From: Saxidomus purpurata
Lineage: Eukaryota; Mollusca; Bivalvia; Venerida; Veneridae
Length of the DNA: 64,000 nt
Reading direction: 5' to 3'
Assembly (NCBI GenBank): GCA_022818135.1
Contig: JAFMSR010000017.1
Coordinates: 8,247,408 to 8,311,407, forward strand
The position numbers were made by a program, and so were the translations under genes. Shown in pieces: positions 34,801 to 45,300 of the stretch (positions are counted from its first letter, which is position 1; each line of letters starts with the position of its first letter). The notes beneath the pieces are model-generated. The model was given only the letters and a program-made list of their open reading frames with translations, did not search any database and had not been told where the DNA came from.

Positions 34801-37597
34801 CGGTGACACGTCACTTGTGTCAAAATAAAACGTTGCATCTCTGTCGTGTCTTAGATGTGGAATTTTGCTTGCTACAAGAAAATAATGGTATTCCTATTGT
34901 TTATACATGTACTGCAAATAATTTTATTAAAACAGAAATGCGATTATTACTTTTTTGTAAATAAAGCATCTTGATTGAGAAACAGTCACATTTAAAAAGG
35001 CTTATTGTCTTGTCCGCTTCTCTCTTAACGCCCCTTGTACTCAGCCCCCGTTGCACACAAGCAATGGGTGACTTGACAATTAACTTTTCAACTACACGTA
35101 TATGCATTGAGAACGTGTTTACAGGTGTGTCTGTTTCACATGTAAAGGGGGGATCAAAGTTAAGCCAGGTTTTTATGTGTCATAAATTTGATTTTCAGAA
35201 ACTCATTTGAACTTACCTGACCCGACAAAAGTACCCTGTACAGTTTGTTCAAAACATATTTTCTCAATGATGACTACATTGCGGAGCGAGTGATCCTAAT
35301 TGATCATCTATCCAAACACTTAAGAACATGTGCCCACAAACCCATTATCTTGTTAACGTACCCAGTAAAAACAAGAAACATGGTTAATTGACTGTCTGGA
35401 TTTTACGTTTTTTTCCAAGCAGTTTAGATATTTTTGGCCAACGTGCGTGTGTGGGGTTTCCCCTTGTTGAATGCCAAAATAAATAAAATGCATTTTTCGT
35501 GTTTTCGGTGCATGCAATACCTATATATGCTTTATAACAATAACAACAACAATTTTATATAAAATATAAATTTATCATTTATTTTATTTCAGTCGGACGC
35601 ACTACAAAATAGGATGTCTGGTCATTTATACGTTGACGAAGTAGATTTAGTTATAACGAAAAAATATTAACTACACGCATACATATTTCCACTTTTGTTA
35701 AAGTTTTGTATGCTATATTTACAATGTAATATACACGATATACTTCTTTAAGAAAATTTGGCATTTGTAAACATGTTTTGCCTAGCTTTAACGGTTTAAA
35801 ATAATGACAAATACATTGTACGATTTTTCAGTGTTTATAGATAAACCATAGAAGTTGAATGCATAGTGAAGATGATGAATGGGAAAGGATAGGCGGGGAT
35901 TGATTAACTAATTGGTAGGCCCTGACATTTGTAGCCAGTTATCTCGAGATCTATGGCAAGATTTCTGATATTTGACAGTGAACATTTGTGCTTACATTAT
36001 AAAGCAGTTTTCACTCCGGCGGGATATTTTTCATAATGATATTTATCAGATGTGTTACTCATGAAGAGCTGAATGGGACATACTTTTTTTATTTGTATAT
36101 TGAAAGAGAAAATGTCATTTATCAAAACGGTCTATCACTGTAATACTGTGTCAAAGTTTTTAGTAGAATGAGTGTAGGTCCCCAAATTTTGAAAATGGTA
36201 CAATATATGAAATAGTTTGACCATACGTGTAAAATCTTTACAACTACTTTTCAAAATGTGTCGTTACATTTATATGCGGGGTAAAATTAGTTTCACCATT
36301 GAGTTAGGATTGGTGTTTCTTTTTATAAATAGCCCCCATAAAAGCAATAGAACATTGACCACAAGAATGCTTTAGTCACCCATGGAATAAAGCTTCTATG
36401 TTCACTGAAGACATATCTTAAACCGGCCTATTCCTTCATGTACATGTACCACTTAGAAAAATACTATGAAACATCTTCGGAAATTCACAGTTTACCAAAT
36501 TCTCTTTTCAAAATCGTCGGAACTGTGTAAATCGTAGTTACTGAAACCAATTATTCATTTTTAAAATGCTAGTTAGGTGTACTAATGAACTATTGTTTTA
36601 TGATAAATAAATATGACTTGACATTCATGAAATGTTTATTTCACGAAATAATTTTATCCATTGACCTCTTGCACTTATGCATTCGTAATTACCACCATTT
36701 CATATACAAATTTATGATAAATGGGTGAAATTTTCTGTTTCTGTGTTAAACATCGCATTACCTTTACAACGTTTACACTTCTTATATGGCTAATGCAGCT
36801 TTATTCATTGCTGTACTTGAAACTCGATTTATTTCAAATATATTGACACACCTGTTTCATTTTAAGATAACGTCCCTATACAGTATAAAACAGTGTCCAA
36901 TGTTCTATGCACCGCGATACACAGTTACAAACATCGCTTATATATGTTTTTTATAACTTAAATAGTGTAAAATATTTCTTTGTGTCAGAAAATTGTTACA
37001 TGCTTATGACATGTGTGCCAAATAAAAATTATTATTATTATTACAATCTATCGTAGATTCATAACAGAATATCAATAGAAATCGAACAGAGAATATTTTC
37101 CGTAGCTTTATAACACGTCACTTTCCCTAATAGAACATCTAACAGAAGTTGAAAATATATTTCCGTAACTTTGTAAATAACATTTATTTAAAGTGCAAAA
37201 CGGTATGAAAAAAAAACTTCCGAATGACGTCAGTGCCGTTAATGTGCTCGACGGCTTTGCCCAACGTGAGATTCACTTTACTATGGAATTCAACCTCGTC
37301 TGTAACGCCTTCCCCGTCTTCAGTTTGTAATGAATTGTATAAATTTATCATAAACTTTGGGGCGGAGTAGTCAAACCCGTGTTTCACTACGTGTGGTCTC
37401 TGGTGTAGTCCAAGTAACTGCAGAATTTCGGCTCGAACCTCCGCCTGTTTCCGTTTATTATGGTGGTCTATGACAATAGTCTGCTGGGTGCCGATCCCGT
37501 TGTCCGCATAAAATTCCGTGCATCTGGCAATTCCTATCACTTCAAACAAAATATATACAAACACCGTGAACTCTTTCACAAACGTTTCCCCTTTCAT
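28561..37597 (-). CDS. BMP7: BMP5-8-class TGF-beta ligand
   Basis: A secreted morphogen of the BMP5/6/7/8 (60A/gbb) group; members dimerise and signal through type I/II serine kinase receptors and SMAD1/5. Exons, in order: 37218-37597, about 34867-34871 down to 34691, 33694-33845, 33140-33343, 31985-32055 and 28561-28821; about 414 residues. Seen: signal peptide (about residues 1-26), prodomain with 'EILQLLGL' and 'KIPHLRH', furin-type site R275-H-R-R278, then a mature domain with seven cysteines (C313, C342, C346, C378, C379, C411, C413) ending ACGCH. Potential N-glycosylation sites include N109, N120, N195, N209, N285 and N355 ('[14 protein letters not shown]', typical of BMP5-8). The start chosen is the Met in front of the hydrophobic segment; another in-frame Met lies 28 codons upstream. 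The exon 1 to 2 junction is uncertain. The symbol marks the closest vertebrate group, not strict orthology. Confidence 0.93.
29645..30640 (+). repeat. Dispersed 'ggccataatt' tandem repeat in BMP intron 5
   Basis: About five diverged units of roughly 190 bp with 'aaaagggccataattc', 'gatggtaaacaagtattcc' and 'aactttcaaagtaatatct'. It opens with a 'gacagcgtgctcgac' motif also seen at 60920. Fills most of the intron between exons 6 and 5. Confidence 0.75.
31206..31375 (+). mobile_element. tRNA-derived SINE in BMP intron
   Basis: Head 'ccgtgtggtagggataaagc' and B-box 'gatggtttgaatccc', followed by a GC-rich body ('gcggcatttgaacgccgc', a short palindrome). Not family A, B or C. Confidence 0.6.
31985..32055 (-). 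CDS. BMP7: BMP5-8 gene, exon 5
   Basis: Residues 306-328 in a 71-bp exon: '[16 protein letters not shown]', with the first mature-domain cysteine. It fills exactly the gap before DWIIAPEGY. Acceptor 'tttatttcag', donor CAG|gtgggt. Confidence 0.93.
32870..32990 (-). mobile_element. SINE family A fragment in BMP intron
   Basis: Reverse-oriented 'attcctgggaatgatc' and 'cctccgtaagaagc', ending with B-box 'gttgggttcgagccct' read on the plus strand, a probable rearranged junction. Partial copy. Confidence 0.55.
33140..33343 (-). CDS. BMP7: BMP5-8 gene, exon 4
   Basis: Residues 238-304, including '[17 protein letters not shown]', the RHRR cleavage site and the start of the mature chain with an NST glycosylation site. 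The donor is TACT|gtaagt, so open frame beyond that point is intron. Confidence 0.92.
33694..33845 (-). CDS. BMP7: BMP5-8 gene, exon 3
   Basis: Residues 187-236 of the prodomain: '[17 protein letters not shown]' and '[10 protein letters not shown]', matching the EGWLVFDIT...HNLGLQLSV block. Acceptor 'atttttcag', donor 'gtataa'. Confidence 0.9.
33977..34104 (+). repeat. 16/32-bp tandem repeat in BMP intron 2
   Basis: Exactly 128 bp, which is eight 16-bp half-units that alternate 'ccagaacggcccactt' and 'ccagaacggaccgcta' for the first six, with the last two diverged. This is a dimeric 32-bp repeat. It produces a spurious 61-codon ORF. Confidence 0.93.
34691..34871 (-). CDS. BMP7: BMP5-8 gene, exon 2
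   Basis: Prodomain residues: '[17 protein letters not shown]' and '[16 protein letters not shown]', matching the family's FDLS...AAEFRIYK region. Donor CCTGA|gtgagt. Two acceptors are possible, 'cttgtag' (start 34871) and 'gcaag' (start 34867). Only the second agrees in phase with the best donor visible behind exon 1. Confidence 0.85.
34872..37183. other. BMP intron 1
   Basis: AT-rich intron sequence between exons 2 and 1. A missing small exon encoding the residues between DVI and KIPHLRH could lie here; I did not find one. Confidence 0.5.
37218..37597 (-). CDS. BMP7: BMP5-8 gene, exon 1
   Basis: Residues 1-126: signal peptide '[17 protein letters not shown]' region, '[20 protein letters not shown]', '[13 protein letters not shown]' and '[10 protein letters not shown]'. 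Family alignment predicts a few more residues (MSFVN-like) after DVI. Instead the frame runs into a T-rich tract shared with a dispersed repeat and hits a stop at 37184. The donor used (GGAA|gttttt) is weak. Confidence 0.8.
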
Positions 37598-39151
37598 TTT
37601 ATTGAAACAAAGTCTCGTACCAAGTTTTGAATGTATTTTGTAAATAAACACAACGCTTTGAGCTTCAAGCTCCTTGTACAAACTTCAAATGTCACATGTC
37701 TATACCTACATTATCGCAACATTTTGCACAAAAACAAGTAATTTGCATTAGTAACTTGTGATCATACTTCTTAAGTATGTTTATCCGAACTCGTGAACAA
37801 CAGGTAAATCACATTTTAACTGTAAATCACGGCTAAAATCTCACAAAATTAAACCTTGTTCAATGGCGTATAACGTAAAATTGAACAGTCTCGCAAAATT
37901 ACTTTAAATTGAACCACTGTCAATTATCAGATCTGGTAAAACACCTGTTAAATCCAAAAAGTTTAAAAGTATAAAGTCAGTTTACAAAGAGTTGCCTGTA
38001 CGAAAGGAATGTTAAAGGTACACAAAGAAATCAGTGCATTAATACATGAGGCGCCGCAAGGTATTACCTGTCTGATCTATTTATAGCAACACGTTTTAAC
38101 AGGTGCGCGTCTAGTCAGACTTGCGTTTATGAATGTACAATAAATGAACGTAATTAATTACGTCAAAAACAATTAACTTATAATCGTTACGTTTCATTTT
38201 TTACACTCAATATTTCAATCATGATATTTTTAAAATTAATTTTACAAATAAATGTTTATCTATTCAGTAGTTTTGTTTAAACATATTTTATTGCAAAACG
38301 ATAAAATAGTGAAACTTTCAAATTTTGCCAAAGGTTCATTTATTTAGTATAACATATTATATGCAAATAAATGTTCTTTCAAATTATCTTCAACGTTTGT
38401 ACATGTTAAGTTATAGTGATGGGGTGCAAGTTAAAATGTTAAGGTTAATTCAGTGTACGTTAAGTTATTTCGAAACGAATGATGGCCCTATATATCGCTA
38501 ACCTGAGTTACTTTTTGTCAAAAGGACAAAATGTAAGTCAAAATAAGTTTATAGTTGTGCAAAATTTTCTAGACATGTTGCTGGATTTCAGCAAGGGCTT
38601 ATCAGCAAGGCAAGTCATTCGTAATTGTTAATGTCACATAAAACTCGGGAAATGTAAACTTATAAAAGCCTCATGTTAATCTTAGAGTAAGCAATATCAT
38701 GTTACAACAACAGAGTATTTCATGAACACAGTACTTCAAAGGTTGAATTATACATGTTTCATAAATGCTTGTACTGTTTTGGTTATTTTACATGCAAGTG
38801 TAATATCTTAAAATGAAGTTACTTTTCATCATGCAAGTAAGTTTATTTTTAGCTCGACTTTTCGAAGAAAAGGGAGTTATCCTACTCGCCTCGCCGTCGG
38901 CTTTGATGTCACGCATTGGTTATTCTTGCATACCAGATGGGGATATCTGCAGTTTTTACCAGTGCTGGAAAATCTCATCTTACACCCCCCCGTGTAAGAC
39001 GACTTACGTGCTTACTTGTGACGTAACGTTATAAACAATGTGACGTCACGTTATAAAAAAATGTGACGTCACTTTCCCATGCATAACATCTAAAGAATGT
39101 TTGTTTTTATATCAAAATGCATCATTTCGGTAAGTTTGTTTTTAAATATCT
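37598..39151. other. 5' flank of the BMP gene
   Basis: AT-rich, with no coding exon or clear TATA/initiator pair that I can defend. The 28 in-frame codons upstream of the chosen Met (to 37681) are probably 5' UTR. Confidence 0.4.
39018..39071. repeat. Triplicated TGACGT-type motif
   Basis: Three ~23-bp units of the form 'tgtgacgtcacgttataaaa'. Two contain the full CRE palindrome TGACGTCA (39041-39048 and 39064-39071) and one has TGACGTAA. Lies about 1.4 kb upstream of the BMP start codon. Confidence 0.7.
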
Positions 39152-39203
39152 ATTTCAAAGTGCAAGACGGTATGCAAGAAAAAGTTTCTTCCATGAGATA
39201 CTT

Positions 39204-39313
39204 GGTTCAGATGGAAATATCCGTCACTTCGGGAAACTGTTTCGCGGGAACTCGGCAGAGCCTCGTTCCCGCCAAAACAGTTACCCTCAGTGACGGATAT
39301 TTCCATCTGAACC
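39204..39313. repeat. 110-bp foldback (imperfect palindrome)
   Basis: Left arm 'ggttcagatggaaatatccg' has an exact reverse complement at the right end (to 39313). Pairing continues at about 80% towards a small central loop. Probably a foldback or MITE-type element. An adjacent segment (39152-39192) is shared with 37187-37221. Confidence 0.9.
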
Positions 39314-39339
39314 TCGTGCTCATATAAGAAACTAATAAG

Positions 39340-39850
39340 TTTTACCCACATTTTTGCAAAACCGTTAGAGATATAACTCTTTGAATATTTACCATCAGTA
39401 CCACTCAGTGAAGAATTTTGTCTGAATTATGGTCATTTTTCTATTTACATGTAGAAAGTTCATTGAACTTGGTTAAGTTTTCCGCACCAACTTCCTTTTT
39501 TTCAAAACCATTACAGGTATTGCTTTGAAATTTACAATACTTATTAACCATTAGTACCTCCATCGACTGACAAGAGCACATGCTGGAGTTAGAGTTACAG
39601 AGCTCTGTGAAGGTATTTGCCAGAATTATGGCCCTTTTTCGACTTAGAAAATACATTGATTATAGGTAAAATCCTCTTGTTGATTTTACCCTTTGAGACA
39701 TTGCTGTGAATACTTGTTTGCATCATGACCCCATGTAAGCAGGAGAAGGTAACTCTGTCAAGGATTTGTTTTAAAATTAAGGCTCTTTTACGACTTAGAA
39801 TTTCGGTTAAGTTTTTTTGTGACCAGTCCACATATTGACTAAACCATATT
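39340..39850 (-). repeat. Dispersed 'ggccataatt' repeat block, reverse
   Basis: Closely related to 23330-23640 in the same orientation: shared 'gccagaattatgg', 'catcatgacccc' and 'gtaagcaggagaaggtaact'. Probably part of the same interspersed element. Confidence 0.72.
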
Positions 39851-40029
39851 TACAGGACAGTTAACTTGGTTATTGAAAATCGAGATTTCGCCAACATATA
39901 AACGTTGTAGTACTCTACAAATCTGAAAAGCACTGTAGTACTCCAAAATATGTAGTGTTATGGCGAGGAACAATGCTGTAAACACATTAAATGCTATTAT
40001 TCCCAGAGCCCATGTCGATTTATTTACAC

Positions 40030-40200
40030 TTTAATTTAGTTTATACTAATTCATTTTAGCTCGATTGTGAAGAAAGCTTTCAGCTTATCGAGTCACTTTC
40101 GAGCCCGCTTCCTGAAAAAAAAACTGTACTGGTGTCATATGAGGAGGGACGGTCGTGACCCCAGTGGGGTTCGAACCCGCAAACTCCGGGATGAGCACTT
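40030..40200 (-). mobile_element. SINE family C copy
   Basis: Reverse-strand head with B-box 'gcgggttcgaacccc' and body 'gaagcgggctcgaaagtga', ending 'gctaaaatgaattagtat'. The distal head is cut at 40200. Confidence 0.8.
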
Positions 40201-40308
40201 TTGAGCAGGAGAACAATGTACATAAGTATTAAATAAAACAAGTGGTTTCAGGCAAAAGCAACTGCCATACTGGGGTCAAGATGGCAGCCAAAATTTTAGA
40301 AACTCTAC

Positions 40309-40535
40309 AGCGCCTTCATGGCCGAGTGGTTAGAGTCGCTGACTACTGTAACCTCCCATGGATTGAGGGACATTGGTTCGCGCCCGGCTACAGACCATGT
40401 CTCTTTATGTGAGAAAGTTGGCAGTTTCTTACGGGGGACCGAAGTCTAGTACTGGTTCTACCTAGGAATGATTGTTAGGTAAAATGTCCGACTGTTAAAA
40501 TGACCAAAGTTGGGACGGGCGTTAAACAACAACAA
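40309..40535 (+). mobile_element. SINE family A, near-complete copy
   Basis: A-box 'atggccgagtggttagagt', B-box 'attggttcgcgcccgg', core 'gagaaagttggcagtttctt', and 3' end 'gggcgttaaacaacaacaat'. No clear target-site duplication. Confidence 0.88.
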
Positions 40536-42190
40536 TACTTCAATACCTGTTACAGATGTAACCATCCCCCCCCCCCTCCCCCTATAATGCACCTTATTCT
40601 ATGACAATGAGTACATATTAGTCACATACATGTACTAATTACTCAGATAAAAATACTGGGGTAGAATATAGCAAAAGCTCATAACCGAAGTTAGCGGCCT
40701 ATAGGCCTGGCGGTCTAGCGATCTGCAGCTAGTGACCAGGCAGCCTGAGGTCTGCAGCTAGTGACCAAGCAGACTGAGCCTGCGGCCTAGCGGCCAAATG
40801 TATTTTTACCAAAAATGACTTTGACGTTCATATGAGTACGCACATTAAGGGTCAGTAGAACACACACAAAAGTAAATTTGCAACACTTGGAATTTTGCAA
40901 CCTAGGCTAATAGAATGGACCCAACACGGAGTAACTAATAAACAGTCGAACCAACCAGGGGCAGCCTGGCGGTCTGAAGTTGGCGGCCTAGAGGCTAAAT
41001 ATATATTTAAAAAGAAAATGACATAGGAAATACAGCACAAACCCACCCGAGTGTATCTATGTATGTTCAGTGGTATCCATTGTTGCCATTGTGACAGCAT
41101 AGTGTGTCATGTAACCCATCATCGTGTTCGTCACTGCCGACGATGACCTTGGACCAGCTTGGTCACAAAATGTCATTATTGATAGCTTTAATATCTGGAC
41201 CGCATTCCGTTTTAGAATATCTCTCCAGTCTATCCATAATTTTGACGAAGCTTGAATTAGTTTTACTGCCCCAGCTATACATCTTTACAAAATACTTATT
41301 CACCGTGCAAACTTTTCAAAACTTGCTCAAGTCTCAGGAGGACATAAAGTTCAGGTACTGCCTTGAATTATATGAAATTGTCATATGTTGCAAATCTTCC
41401 TTTAAGAAACTTCATTTTTTCACGGCATTTTTACATTTGTAGTAAATTACAGAGAAACGTCGTGTAATTAATATTAAAGGGACATACCCTATAACTGATG
41501 TCAAACTAAATAACCTCGAAAACATAAATAGAATCTTTGGAAGTATTTTAACTTAACCTCAAAGTTTCAGGTATGCATTCCCAGTCTTTATCGATAAAAT
41601 ATGCGGTTTAAAATATACTGCAGTACTGTTAACCATTCAATAATCTATGTAGAGTTGTTATTGTACAATTAATTATTACAGAAAACATCTAAATTGATTA
41701 ATTGTGGCGAAATGAGGCATTTTTCGCTATAGGTTCTTCTTTGAAAATGTATTTATTTATCATTTTACGTTCATTGAACACATAATCTATGTTTCGAGAA
41801 TATAATCTGCTGGATGTAGGGAGTGCCTCTTTAAGGATCTTGGTGTAGTTACATGTCGAGTACATACCACTCACTATTATGCATAACCCATTGGCATTGG
41901 ATACCTTTTTTTTAAAGTATCCAACTTGTGTGTAAGAATAACCACAACCGCTGTCATTTCGTCTATTACTTAATTGTTAGAATAAGTAATTCGTATTCAT
42001 TTTTTTTTTTAATTCGAAAAACGAATAAGTAACCGGCAACTTTAAAGACATCAAAGACATCAACTTAAAGCCGAGATTTATAGGGAACAAAAAGTGTGTC
42101 GTATTGTCCTTGAGTGATTGTTTTAGTAGGACGATAACAATGCTTCCTTATCAGGCTAGTCGTCACGATCTTAGCCTACTTGTAGATAGT
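40536..42190. other. Intergenic spacer
   Basis: A C-run near 40566 and a diverged ~30-bp repeat with 'ctgcagctagtgacca' twice (40722-40780) plus related 'gcggcctagcggcc' pieces to about 41000. The ORF at 41104-41442 (112 codons) is hydrophobic, low in support, and not called. Confidence 0.5.
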
Positions 42191-42198
42191 GTTGTCCA

Positions 42199-42206
42199 CT
42201 TTAAAA
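42199..42206 (+). promoter_or_regulatory. Possible TATA-like element
   Basis: 'ctttaaaagg' lies about 90 bp upstream of the start codon of the secreted cysteine-rich protein, a spacing that would allow a short 5' UTR. Weak, by position only. Confidence 0.25.
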
Positions 42207-42293
42207 GGAATAGTCAAAACTGTTCTTATTAAATCGTGAACCGACATTCTTCACATCTACCCATCTCATTTGAATATTCAAACAAACATAACC

Positions 42294-42330
42294 ATGAAAG
42301 TGGCATTGTGCATTGTAGCTTGTATGATCG
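42294..42330 (+). CDS. Cvsi-like gene, exon 1 (signal peptide)
   Basis: Codes MKVALCIVACMI plus the first base of Gly13, ending in a strong donor GATCG|gtaagt. Only 37 bp, so invisible to ORF length filters. Confidence 0.82.
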
Positions 42331-45300
42331 GTAAGTTTTGAACTTTTTGCGACTGGAAACTTTAATTTATAAATATTATACATGCATATAGTTTAAATGG
42401 ATCGTTAAAATCCTATGCCCTTTGCAGGATTCGAACTTGAAACGTTAAGCTAGCTGTTGAGCAATCAAGTAGAAGTTCTGTACTATACGTCTACACTATA
42501 ACTATTCCTTACTTGAATTCCTCCTAGAATCCGTTGAGTAGGGATGCATATACAGGATTGGGCATGTTCTTACTTCTACACACATTGGTAACCTACACAG
42601 GGCGTCAAACGCAACAAAGAGAAGGAATTTGGTTAGAGCAGGACCTTACTATTACCAATGTCGCCACAAATGCTAGCTTCCATGTACGAACAAGAAAATC
42701 TTAATTTAGTGTCATATTTTACCCCTGGTGAACTACGTAAAATTCGATAACTTCTGCTCCTTTGGTCCGGACCATGCTAAATTTCAATATAGGCTGTACC
42801 ATTAGCTTTTTGCAAATCGATTCACAGTGCACATTTAATAGCGAGTAGTGTAGATTATGATCAAAGTGCCCGGATGCGTTGGCTGATCATGACCTTCACT
42901 TGTCGCAACGGCAGAACACGTCTCTGCCAGTATGGTCAATGTAAAGATGGCCTATGACGAGACAAAGATTTTGGAACATTCATACAGGTAATAAATAAAG
43001 GTGAATGGAAATAAATATAACAATCCTGAGAATAAATACATAAATGTCATAAACGTGATGAACCGATAGCAATTGTATTAAACATTCCTGCTTCAAGCTA
43101 TGCGACAGCTCTTGTCATATGGCAACTAATATTCAAATCATATTTATATATTTTAGAATACTTTTATCTTTATAAATAAAATAGTACTAAATGTATATAC
43201 TCGTGTCCATCCATTCAGCTGTACGTCTCCTGTCTACCATCGCTCCCTTTAACGTTAAAGCTGCTCGCTCTCAGATGTTGGTAAAAACTTAAAGATCTTC
43301 AAACTGTATGAAAATAATGTATTTTAGAACATAGTCATATTTACAGGCTCCAGTATAAATTCCTGTCTCATATATCTGTAAATTTCAAATAATACGCTAG
43401 CAAATAATAAAGTTTGAAATTTCCGCTTTATGAATTCAGCTTAGCACATTTTATACAAGTTTTGTTTGTTCGGTGACAATATTTCTGCGTTTTCTGTGGT
43501 CAAAACAACGCTGCAGAAAGAAAATCCGCAGAATAGTGTACGTTATTTTTAAATAGGATTATGTGTTATTTCATGACATGTTCAGAGAGAAACGCGAGTA
43601 TTTTTCTCTCTCTTTATATAATTAGTCACAGAATATAATAAGTCTTAAGCGTGTATTAGATACCTTCGCAAGACAATATCCCGGTACTATTGATTACTTA
43701 CAGGTATTACATCTGCTTTGGACTGTCTGTCGAAAGGTGACTGTCAAAGTGCCTCTTGTCGGTACACTAGCTTCAGCAATCACTGCTTGGACAATCAGTG
43801 CGTGTGCCTATCGGATCATACAGGTATACTGAGACACCGAGCTATTCTTACTTGTTTTTCATAATTGAGGAAGGATGTCTTAAATAATAAGAAAACAATC
43901 AGTAAATGTATTTGTCATGGCAACCAAAAGGAAAAACTTCTAAAATGTTCTTGTCAGAAACCACATGTCAGATTTCGAAACAATTTTATAGAAATATTCT
44001 TTTGGTGACCCTCTACGAAATTCCTTAAATATTTTTGATTCGTCAAAAAGCAGGACCGACAGGGAGCGGAAATTGACTAACATAGAGTTTCATGTTTAGG
44101 GAATCTTCAAACATCTTTTTGTCTAAATCAGCACGTCTCAGAGCTGTGCTATTAGGTGTATACTATTGTCTAGTGGATCCCTACCAAGTGTGTTCAAATT
44201 ATGCCCCTTGAGTCTAAATTGGCCCGGACCTAGGGGTTACATATATGTAAATATCGGAAAGTATGAACTATTCTTCTTGTCAGTAACAACAATGCAATGT
44301 TGCATTTTTCTAGTGGTTCTCTCTCAAGTGTATTCAAATCATGTCTCTGGGGTTAACATTGACCCCAACTTGGGAGTTATTTGTACTACATATAGTTATA
44401 TAGAAAAAAAATTTCCAACATGATACATATATTTGGCTTGTGGCATTACCTAGTGGACCTGTACCATGATTGTTCAAATTGTATTCCTTGGATGCAACCT
44501 GGCGCCGCCAGGTGTCTTTTGACCTACTGACCTACTTTCTTGTTTTTTAAGCTACATCAATGAAGTTTGATTTATATGGATAGTTTTGTTTGCTGATTCC
44601 AACTTTAACATTGACATTGACCTACTGACTTTCCTTTCTATTTTTGGAGCTACAGCAGTGGAATTGGAACCTTATGAACAGTTTTGAAATTAGATTTAAG
44701 ATTTGACTGACATTGACTTGGCTTAGATTTAGCTTTTCAAGTTAGAGAGATGCAATTTGAAAGGTTTATGCAATATTGAAAACCAATTTTCATGATTCAA
44801 AGTGCAATGATATAGGGCCACCATGGCCCTCTTGACTAAACTACAGCAATGAAATTTAACAACATTAGACCAAATCATAGAAAAACATTGTGACCACTCT
44901 AGAGGTCACACTTAAACTCCAATCAATCATGGGAATATGTGAGATTGTTTGTCTCGATGATCTCTACCGCGCCAAACCCTATATCACTAGGCCACAATCA
45001 CCATGAAAATCGGTCAAAGAAGGTCAAAATCTAGGTCACCGTGTCAAATCATATAAAATCTGAGAAAAACTACTTTTAAAATGTTATCTTGAAAAATAGT
45101 AAGAATGTTTGTTTGATGAATTCTAAGTAAAGTTCGAAACTTGAGGGTCAAAAACTAGGACACTACATTGAGGTAACATTTGACCCCCAATCGACAATGA
45201 AAAATGATCGGATGGGATCAAAAACTAGGTCATCCAGTGAAATCATAGAAAACACATTATGAACACTGTAGAATACACATTTCATACCCAATTATCTTTA

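Noticed and set aside
39142..39351. 69-codon minus ORF resembling the end of BMP exon 1
   Set aside because: The similarity comes from a shared dispersed repeat tract, not from a duplicated BMP exon.
41104..41442. 112-codon ORF
   Set aside because: No recognisable family or splice context, leucine-rich translation of AT-rich DNA; cannot be supported.
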